A stretch of 34,275 nt of DNA. It comes from a virus. Below are positions 29,348 through 34,275 of this stretch, one piece after another. The notes under the pieces were generated by a model that had not been told where the DNA came from, ran no database searches, and was given only the letters and a program-made list of their open reading frames with translations. The position numbers were made by a program, and so were the translations under genes. The DNA is taken from positions 1 to 34,275 of IMG/VR virus record IMGVR_UViG_3300046010_009561; one strand, given 5' to 3'. The first letter of the stretch is position 1, and each line of letters starts with the position of its first letter.

Positions 29348-29770
29348 ATGGCAAGATTTTCAATGAAAATTTTAAAACGTGAACAAATAGGAGGATTTAA
29401 ACCCTATGAAGGAACTGAGGATCAATTCCAGATTGCCGTTGCTCAATACCTGGATTTAAAAGGGCTATTGTGGACACATCCAGCCAATGAACGCAAGACC
29501 AAAACCTATACAACCAAAAAAGGGGTTACGTTTAGTTTGGAAGGTATTTTCCTGACTAAAAAAGGAGTAAAAAAGGGAGTTCCGGATTGTCTTATTTTTG
29601 AACCACGTAAAGGATTTGCCGGATTCTTTATTGAATTAAAATGTGGCAAAAATAAACCAACTGAACATCAAATATTATTCCTTGAAAATGCAAAAAAACG
29701 AGGTTACAAAACTTTGATTACTTGGTCTTTAGATGAATTTATTTTTGAAATTGACAAATATTTATCATAA
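29348..29770 (+). CDS. VRR-NUC domain nuclease
   Basis: The 140-residue protein is a stand-alone VRR-NUC nuclease of the PD-(D/E)XK superfamily: EDQFQIAVAQYLDLKGLLWT (24-43), GVPDCLI with Asp80, FFIELKCG with Glu96 and Lys98, and KPTEHQILFL (103-112). Phage members are thought to act as structure-specific nucleases in replication or recombination. TACATTCG, seven bases before the ATG, is near-consensus for a -7 element with TTGC 19 bases upstream. Confidence 0.85.
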   Translation: MARFSMKILKREQIGGFKPYEGTEDQFQIAVAQYLDLKGLLWTHPANERKTKTYTTKKGVTFSLEGIFLTKKGVKKGVPDCLIFEPRKGFAGFFIELKCGKNKPTEHQILFLENAKKRGYKTLITWSLDEFIFEIDKYLS

Positions 29771-29773
29771 AAA

Positions 29774-29806
29774 CTTGCAAGGAAAAATAATAAAGTTATA
29801 CCTTTG
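29774..29806 (+). promoter_or_regulatory. Promoter with CTTGCAAG palindrome
   Basis: CTTGCAAG (29774-29781) is followed, 21 bases after CTTG, by TACCTTTG (29799-29806). It has the same arrangement as the promoter at 28932-28963 on the other strand. Confidence 0.75.
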
Positions 29807-29830
29807 GCAAAAATTTTAACAAATAACAAA

Positions 29831-29989
29831 ATGAATATTAATATCGATTGCGAAGAAGTGAATGTGGTTCCTTTTGGGGTTCAAAAAATAACTCTTCAGA
29901 TTACGGCTGCCGACATTGCGAAAATTTTAGATCAAATTGGTCTTGAAAAGGTTTTTGAACATTTTAACATTATAGCATACAAAAAATGA
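29831..29989 (+). CDS. Small hypothetical protein
   Basis: The 52-residue protein (MNINIDCEEVNVVPFGVQKI...) has a beta-like first half and an amphipathic helix (AADIAKILDQIGLEKVFEHF). Not recognised. The ATG at 29831 is chosen because a longer in-frame TTG start at 29804 lies inside the promoter element. It is translationally coupled to the next gene by ATGA. Confidence 0.55.
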   Translation: MNINIDCEEVNVVPFGVQKITLQITAADIAKILDQIGLEKVFEHFNIIAYKK

Positions 29990-30561
29990 AAAAGCAACCA
30001 ATTGAATTAATACAAGGTCTCCGAATTGGAGTTGGTGCGGGTCGTTTAATTTTATCCCATAAAATTGTTGATGAAGATGGTTTGGAAAGGTGGGCTATTA
30101 ATTACCATTTAACAGTTGATGGACCTATTAGAGATGCTTTCTATTTGTCTGCAAATGTGTTGCGATACATTGCCAAAGTTGAAACTCTTGAAAGGGATTT
30201 AAAAAGTTCCAAAGAATATTCAAGACGTTTAAAAATCCGCAAAGAAGAACTGGAAACTCAATTGGCAAAATCTGAGAACCTGCGAGATGTGGCTCAAAGG
30301 ATCAATAATCAACGGATTGATGAACTTGAAAACGAATCAGTTTCTTTTCTGGAAAAATTTGTTGATTATAAAAAAGAAATTAATCAAACCATTGAATCTA
30401 AGGACAAGCAGTTTAGCCAGTTGCATTCAATAATTGAATCTGAGCAAAAGCAAAATAAAATAGCTTTTAAAATTATTGATAAGCTGAAGTTTTGGAATAT
30501 GGTTTTAGGATTATCCGGTTTAATGTTTTTTGCATTGTGGCTTTCTGCAATGTATTTTTAG
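29986..30561 (+). CDS. Coiled-coil protein with C-terminal membrane anchor
   Basis: The 191-residue protein has a small N-terminal domain (residues 1-60), a long coiled coil (about 63-160, ETLERDLKSSKEYSRRLKIR onward) and one hydrophobic segment close to the C-terminus (MVLGLSGLMFFALWLSAMYF, 172-191). It would be anchored in the inner membrane with the coiled coil in the cytoplasm. It might tether replication or recombination complexes to the membrane, or act in superinfection exclusion; neither is shown. It shares ATGA with the gene before it. Confidence 0.6.
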   Translation: MKKQPIELIQGLRIGVGAGRLILSHKIVDEDGLERWAINYHLTVDGPIRDAFYLSANVLRYIAKVETLERDLKSSKEYSRRLKIRKEELETQLAKSENLRDVAQRINNQRIDELENESVSFLEKFVDYKKEINQTIESKDKQFSQLHSIIESEQKQNKIAFKIIDKLKFWNMVLGLSGLMFFALWLSAMYF

Positions 30562-30562
30562 T

Positions 30563-30570
30563 TATATTTG
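30563..30570 (+). promoter_or_regulatory. -7 promoter element (TATATTTG) for the structured RNA
   Basis: This is a perfect -7 element two bases after the stop of the previous gene and about seven bases before the first hairpin of the RNA. A TGCAA lies 17 bases upstream. Confidence 0.6.
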
Positions 30571-30576
30571 CATTGC

Positions 30577-30696
30577 CGAAAGGCCCGATTGGAACTCGGA
30601 AAAAAGGAAATGAAGAAATTTAACAGACCTCACTCGATCAGTAATTGGCCGCTTATCCTTGCGGGTTCCACCAATGAAAGTCGGGTGAGGTTTTTT
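30577..30696 (+). ncRNA. Structured RNA candidate with nested terminator stem and possible pseudoknot
   Basis: A 5' hairpin pairs CCGA (30585-30588) with TCGG (30596-30599), leaving the loop TTGGAAC. A second element has the outer stem ACCTCACTCGA/TCGGGTGAGGT (30627-30637 with 30681-30691, one G-U), then ATTGG/CCAAT (30644-30648 with 30671-30675), then CCGC/GCGG closing an 8-base loop. A six-base bulge, GTTCCA (30665-30670), is fully complementary to TGGAAC in the first hairpin loop (30590-30595). Six T follow the outer stem. The RNA could be a trans-acting RNA or a leader that controls the replication genes. A 33-codon ORF (30610-30711) runs through it but would be hidden in the stems. Confidence 0.55.
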
Positions 30697-30703
30697 ATTT
30701 TTT

Positions 30704-30916
30704 ATGATTGAGAATAAAAAGACACTTTTTATACCCGATACTAGGGTTCAAATTGTTTATGAAAAAACAGAAGGAGATCCATTTGGATCTATAGTAATTC
30801 AAAAGACAAAAATCGATGATTCTGAAATAGTACAAGATTTAGAATTTTTTGTTGATAAAAATACTATTTTAATAATTCAGGAGTTTTTTATAAAGGTTTC
30901 CAATGAATGGATATGA
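30704..30916 (+). CDS. Small hypothetical protein
   Basis: The 70-residue protein (MIENKKTLFIPDTRVQIVYE...) has a beta-rich body and a helical end (NTILIIQEFFIKVSNEWI); not recognised. It begins eight bases after the T run of the structured RNA and its end overlaps the DnaD-like gene by 14 bases, so it is the first gene of the replication operon. Confidence 0.55.
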   Translation: MIENKKTLFIPDTRVQIVYEKTEGDPFGSIVIQKTKIDDSEIVQDLEFFVDKNTILIIQEFFIKVSNEWI

Positions 30917-31613
30917 GTTAAGCCGTAACTGGTTTGATTGGTCCTTTGAAAACCCTGAACTAGTTAATCCAAACCATACTGCAATTTATTTTTATGTAAT
31001 TGACCAATGCAATCGGCTTGGATGGAAGGATAAATTTGGCCTTCCAAGTCAAATGGCAATGGATGCATTAGGTATAAAAAAGCATGAAACTTTTATAAGA
31101 TATTTTAATGATTTAGTTGCTTGGGGCTTTATTGGAATGGTTCAAAAATCAAAAAATCAATATACTGCAAATATTATAACTCTTAAAAGTGCTATACCAA
31201 AAAAGGGGAAAGCATTAGAGAAAGCAATACTTGGGCATAGGGGAAAGCAAACCTTAGGCATAGGGGAAAGCAATAGTAGTATAGATAAACATACAACCTT
31301 AAACAATAAACCTAAAACAATACAGGGTTTTGATTTTTCTGAATTTGGTATATTTATTCCCTTAGTTCAAAAATGGATTGAGTATAAAAATTCCAGAAAG
31401 GAAAATTATAAATCTCAGGCTAGCTTAAATGCCTTTGTAAAAATCCTTACCAAATATTCAGAAAACAAATTTGAAAATGCTGAAAACATTATTGAACAAA
31501 GTATGGCAAATAATTGGGCAGGTATTTTTAAACCAAAACCTGAATTTAACAAATTTGAAAATAAAGATACATCAACCAAATTAACTTTTAAAGGTGGAAA
31601 ATCAAATAATTGA
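30903..31613 (+). CDS. DnaD-like replication initiation / helicase-loading protein
   Basis: The 236-residue protein has an N-terminal winged-helix region (HTAIYFYVIDQCNRLGWKDK, then MAMDALGIKKHETFIRYFND) like phage replisome organisers, a variable low-complexity linker, and a C-terminal segment SQASLNAFVKILTKYSENKF followed by IEQSMANNWAGIFKPKPEF. This end is typical of DnaD-type proteins that load DnaB-like helicases. The next gene encodes such a helicase and overlaps this one by 20 bases. A role in origin recognition and helicase loading is likely by family and context. Confidence 0.75.
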   Translation: MNGYELSRNWFDWSFENPELVNPNHTAIYFYVIDQCNRLGWKDKFGLPSQMAMDALGIKKHETFIRYFNDLVAWGFIGMVQKSKNQYTANIITLKSAIPKKGKALEKAILGHRGKQTLGIGESNSSIDKHTTLNNKPKTIQGFDFSEFGIFIPLVQKWIEYKNSRKENYKSQASLNAFVKILTKYSENKFENAENIIEQSMANNWAGIFKPKPEFNKFENKDTSTKLTFKGGKSNN

Positions 31614-32928
31614 AGAAATAGTATTGGGTTCAGTCTTACTCGACAAAGAGGCCCAAATTGAATTTTCTAATAGAATTCAATCTGTAAATGTTTTTGAATC
31701 GGAGGATCACAGAATAATTGCACAAATATTTTTTGACTTTATAAAAGATTCCAAAAAGATTGACATTGTAACTATTGCGCATGAATTAAAAAGTTTAGGA
31801 CATTACAAAAATGTCGGAGGTGCAAAAAAGCTTTCTCTACTTTCTCAAAAAGTAGCTTCAACTGCTCATATTGAAGTTCACATATCAATTCTACTTGAAA
31901 ACTTTTTAAAGCGTGAGATTGGCCAAATAGGGGCAAGGCTTATCAATAGTTCTATTTCCGAAACCGATGACGTTTTTGATACCGTAGCAAAAATTCATGA
32001 TGGATTGGATAACCTAATGAAACAAGTCATTACAGAGGACGAGAGGACGATACAAACCGTTGTATATGCTGTAAGCCAGAAATGGCAAGAGCACAACGCT
32101 ACGGGCCTCGCAGGGCTATCTACTGGCATTAAGATAGTAGATGAAAAGACAGGCGGTTTAGTTGATACGGATTTAATCATTCTTGCTGCCAGACCCGGGC
32201 AAGGAAAAACTGCTTTTGTTTTATCAATTCTTAGAAACCTATCAATTGCCAATGTTCCAACTGGAATGTTTAGTCTTGAAATGTCAAGTGAGCAATTGAT
32301 CGAAAGAATGATTAGCCAGGATTCGGATGTATTTGCCTTTAAGATTAAAAGGAACATCTTAGACAACTACGATAGAGAAAGGCTTTACAGTTCCGCAAAT
32401 CGGGTCAGGAATTGGCCATTACAGATTAATGATGAAGCAGGGCTAAACATAAGAAAACTACGTTCTAAGGCTTTGATGTGGAAAAAGAAGTTTGGTATAA
32501 AATTGTTAGTAGTGGATTACCTGCAATTAATGTCGGGGCAAAATAAAAAAGGCCAAAATAGAGAGGGTGAAATCGCTGAAATATCCAGAGGCTTGAAGGT
32601 GTTGGCAAAGGACTTAAATATTCCTATCATTGCCTTATCGCAATTGTCCAGAGCAGTTGAATCACGGCCTTCTAAAATGCCTCAATTGGCAGATTTAAGG
32701 GAATCAGGATCAATTGAGCAAGATGCAAACATGGTGATTTTCTTAATGCGTCCTGAGTATTACAAAATGACTGAATCAGTTGATTTTGATAACGAATCTT
32801 TTCCTGTTGAAAATCTTTGCATTGTTGATATTGCAAAGTTTCGGGATGGGGATACAAGTACTTTTCCAGTCAAGTTCAATGGTCCATTAATGAAGTTTAG
32901 TGATTATTCACAAAAAGGTTTTTTATGA
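31594..32928 (+). CDS. dnaB: Replicative DNA helicase, DnaB family
   Basis: The 444-residue protein has the DnaB N-terminal helical domain (EEIVLGSVLLDKEAQIEF) and the RecA-like helicase domain: Walker A ARPGQGKTAF with Lys205, the FSLEMSSEQLIERMI segment, Walker B LLVVDYLQLM and the ALSQLSRAVESRP and LRESGSIEQDANMVIFL motifs. It unwinds DNA as a hexamer at the phage fork. The start is GTG at 31594: the frame is closed by a TAA at 31582-31584 and no ATG precedes it. It follows the DnaD-like loader gene. Confidence 0.95.
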   Translation: MENQIIEEIVLGSVLLDKEAQIEFSNRIQSVNVFESEDHRIIAQIFFDFIKDSKKIDIVTIAHELKSLGHYKNVGGAKKLSLLSQKVASTAHIEVHISILLENFLKREIGQIGARLINSSISETDDVFDTVAKIHDGLDNLMKQVITEDERTIQTVVYAVSQKWQEHNATGLAGLSTGIKIVDEKTGGLVDTDLIILAARPGQGKTAFVLSILRNLSIANVPTGMFSLEMSSEQLIERMISQDSDVFAFKIKRNILDNYDRERLYSSANRVRNWPLQINDEAGLNIRKLRSKALMWKKKFGIKLLVVDYLQLMSGQNKKGQNREGEIAEISRGLKVLAKDLNIPIIALSQLSRAVESRPSKMPQLADLRESGSIEQDANMVIFLMRPEYYKMTESVDFDNESFPVENLCIVDIAKFRDGDTSTFPVKFNGPLMKFSDYSQKGFL

Positions 32929-33056
32929 TAACAGACGAGCAAATAAATGATTTAAAGCCTTTTATTTTGGCTTTTATTAAACTCCAAAAGTCAGGTGATT
33001 TAAGGAATAGAGATGTAGTTGCTTTTGCAGAAATTATACTTGAAATTTTAGATTAG
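32925..33056 (+). CDS. Very small hypothetical protein
   Basis: The 43-residue protein (MITDEQINDLKPFILAFIKL...) is coupled to the helicase gene by ATGA. It is a helix-rich acidic sequence; not recognised. Its coupling and sensible composition support translation. Confidence 0.5.
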   Translation: MITDEQINDLKPFILAFIKLQKSGDLRNRDVVAFAEIILEILD

Positions 33057-33063
33057 AAACAAT

Positions 33064-33279
33064 ATGAAAAAACAAACAGCAGTAGAATGGTTAGTTAATG
33101 AACTTGAAAATCATCACGTTTTTCACGACATTAAAAATACAGTTGCATATCAAGAAATGCAACAAGAAGAACTTGAAAAGGAGCTCAATAGGTTTTTTCT
33201 TTATTTTCGGGAAAATGGCGAACGGTTGTTAGGGGCTTCAATTGAGCAACTTGTTAAATCTTATTTGAAAAGCAGATGA
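33064..33279 (+). CDS. Small hypothetical protein, Bacteroidota phage family
   Basis: The 71-residue protein starts MKKQTAVEWLVNELEN and is rich in Glu/Gln and helix. Small proteins with the MK-x-x-x-A-V-E-W-L-V-x-x-L-E-N start are common in Flavobacteria and their phages (recognised from memory), function unknown. It starts seven bases after the previous stop, so it belongs to the replication operon. Confidence 0.65.
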   Translation: MKKQTAVEWLVNELENHHVFHDIKNTVAYQEMQQEELEKELNRFFLYFRENGERLLGASIEQLVKSYLKSR

Positions 33280-33318
33280 AGACAAAAATATTAAAATAGT
33301 CAAATAAATTTTATTAAC

Positions 33319-33326
33319 AATATTTG
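33319..33326 (+). promoter_or_regulatory. Near-consensus -7 element (AATATTTG)
   Basis: One mismatch from TAnnTTTG, five bases upstream of the ATG at 33332. The -33 region is not clear. It would start the methyltransferase/glycosyltransferase unit. Confidence 0.4.
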
Positions 33327-33331
33327 CAACG

Positions 33332-33373
33332 ATGAAAACAATTAATTTTAAAGGCATAGAATACCCTATATGA
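33332..33373 (+). CDS. 13-residue leader ORF or gene remnant
   Basis: It encodes MKTINFKGIEYPI, and its TGA overlaps the next ATG (ATGA), so it could couple translation. The peptide looks like the first residues of phage proteins that start MKTI-x-x-x-G-x-x-Y-P-I (from memory), so it may be a truncated remnant joined to an inserted gene. Confidence 0.35.
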   Translation: MKTINFKGIEYPI

Positions 33374-33960
33374 AAATTCCACACCTAATGCCATTTCAAA
33401 TGGAACCGTTTAATGGTGACCATTTTATTGAAAAAAAGTTTTTAGCCCTTCGTGATAAATTTAAAATAAAAACAATTGTCGAAACTGGAACTTGTTTAGG
33501 ATCATCAACTATTTTTTTTGCTAAAAACTTTGAAAATGTAGTAACAATTGAGGCTAATCTGGAATATCAATTGATTGCCATTGAACGCTGCAAAAAGCAA
33601 GGTTTAGATAATGTTACATTCCTTTTGGGAGATTCCTCAAAACTTCTTTCTGATGTTTTGCAGAAATTAGGTAAAGATAATGTTGGTTTCTTTTTGGATG
33701 CTCATTGGGGTAACAATTGCCCATTGATTGCAGAACTGGATCAAATCGGCAAAAGCGAAGTAATACCAGTCATTTCCATACATGACTTTTACACCGGGGA
33801 TGAAAGACTTGGATTTGATTCGATTCACGGACAAAGGTTTGAATATGAATGGATTTTACCACTTGTTTCTACAATTGGAATATTCAACGCTGAATACAAC
33901 ACATTTGCTCAAAGTGCAGGTGCTAAAAGAGGGGTTATTTATTTGAGTCCTGTGGTATGA
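33370..33960 (+). CDS. Class I SAM-dependent methyltransferase
   Basis: The 196-residue protein has the SAM-binding motif TIVETGTCLGSSTIFFAKNF (about 35-54) followed by the acidic VVTIEANLEY (about 57-66) and FFLDAHWGNNCPLIAEL (around 112-128), a pattern found in small methyltransferases of glycan and natural-product pathways. The DPPY motif of DNA methyltransferases is absent, so DNA is an unlikely substrate. It is followed, with an ATGA overlap, by a glycosyltransferase-like gene, which supports a role in making or decorating a glycan. Confidence 0.75.
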   Translation: MKIPHLMPFQMEPFNGDHFIEKKFLALRDKFKIKTIVETGTCLGSSTIFFAKNFENVVTIEANLEYQLIAIERCKKQGLDNVTFLLGDSSKLLSDVLQKLGKDNVGFFLDAHWGNNCPLIAELDQIGKSEVIPVISIHDFYTGDERLGFDSIHGQRFEYEWILPLVSTIGIFNAEYNTFAQSAGAKRGVIYLSPVV

Positions 33961-34275
33961 TCAGGTTGTTTATAAATAAATATAAGGACAAACACATTGC
34001 CCGAAATAAAGAGTTGGAAAAGTGTTTTTCCTTTAATCAAAATGTTTTTGGTGCGGATAATGTCATATCATTTCAGTCCAGACTTTCTTTTGCTGACTTT
34101 TTTTCAAAAGTTAATCTTTTGGCTGAAGAATCGGATATTTCAATAATTGCAAATTCTGATATCTACTTTGAAAGCCTCGATCATTTTGAAATGATTAAGG
34201 AAAATGAGGTCTATGCACTTTCAAGATGGGATGGAAATACACTTTATGACCGTGAAGATTCACAGGATGCTTGGG
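33957..34275 (+). CDS. Glycosyltransferase-like protein, 5' part (runs off the window)
   Basis: The ATG overlaps the methyltransferase stop (ATGA) and 106 codons are open to the window end. The stretch DISIIANSDIYFESLDHFEM followed by YALSRWDGN and EDSQDAW resembles proteins that bear a nucleotide-sugar-binding acidic motif (NSDIYF) and a conserved SRWD...DSQD segment, as in a group of bacterial glycosyltransferase-like proteins. The C-terminus and full length are not visible. Confidence 0.6.
   Translation, partial: MIRLFINKYKDKHIARNKELEKCFSFNQNVFGADNVISFQSRLSFADFFSKVNLLAEESDISIIANSDIYFESLDHFEMIKENEVYALSRWDGNTLYDREDSQDAW

Noticed and set aside
30610-30711. 33-codon ORF (MKKFNRPHSISNW...) in the 30577-30696 region
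   Set aside because: It has a purine-rich stretch before the ATG but runs through the nested stems and the terminator and overlaps the next gene's start; the RNA structure explains the sequence better. Kept only as an alternative in the finding.
1-34275. tRNA genes, CRISPR arrays, IS elements, integrase and att sites
   Set aside because: I looked for cloverleaf-like or TTCGA-type segments, regularly spaced repeats, transposase or recombinase motifs and found none that stands up. The GGGTTCCACC at 30663 resembles a T-arm but the rest of a tRNA is missing.

Overview
The window is a 34 kb slice of a tailed-phage genome (free phage or prophage, not decidable here) that infects a member of the Bacteroidota. 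The DNA is clearly A+T-rich. Promoters fit the Bacteroidota pattern (TTTG, about 19-21 bases, then TAnnTTTG) and not the E. coli -35/-10 pattern. Many gene junctions are one- or four-base overlaps (TAATG, ATGA). A long tape measure protein and the absence of any recognisable sheath or contractile baseplate suggest a siphovirus-like virion. I see no integrase, repressor, tRNA gene, IS element or CRISPR array. The first and last genes are cut by the window edges.

Layout. 1-1752: the 3' end of a DNA methyltransferase, a GT-A glycosyltransferase and a small gene. 1806-4290: minus-strand genes for a Mu gpF/SPP1 gp7-like minor head protein and a lysis cassette (M15 endolysin, one-TM holin candidate, coiled-coil lipoprotein, two-TM protein), with a small plus-strand gene between them. 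4454-7155: small basic proteins, a ParB-like protein and a TET-associated-type glycosyltransferase. 7176-8804: terminase small and large subunits. 8809-14201: small proteins, a tail assembly chaperone candidate with a -1 frameshift, and the tape measure. 14330-21698: tail tip/fibre genes, including a secreted metzincin protease. 21703-26758: portal with a DnaJ-like zinc finger, a GT25 glycosyltransferase, scaffold and major capsid protein. 26869-28507: a minus-strand YqaJ/RecE-type exonuclease and RecT. 28560-33279: accessory genes, a VRR-NUC nuclease, a structured RNA candidate, a DnaD-like replication protein and a DnaB helicase. 33332-34275: a leader ORF, a SAM methyltransferase and a partial glycosyltransferase-like gene.

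How it fits together. Packaging, head and tail genes run along the plus strand, but the tail module lies between terminase and portal/capsid and the minor head gene sits apart on the other strand. Recombination genes (exonuclease/RecT) and replication genes (DnaD-like/DnaB) form a separate early-type region. At least four glycosyltransferase-like genes, two methyltransferases and the ParB protein point to heavy investment in modifying phage DNA, the virion or the host surface.

The strongest unusual signals are: (1) the sequence after the major capsid stop is conserved coding sequence in the -1 frame and encodes a FSDGFSDGFS tail that matches the end of a tail protein 10 kb away; (2) a T9 tract puts the tail chaperone into a second frame that ends exactly on the TTG start of the tape measure gene; (3) a promoter-driven RNA at 30577-30696 with a nested terminator stem and a possible 6-bp pseudoknot; (4) repeated promoter/leader modules and a palindromic CTTGCAAG motif in several intergenic regions.
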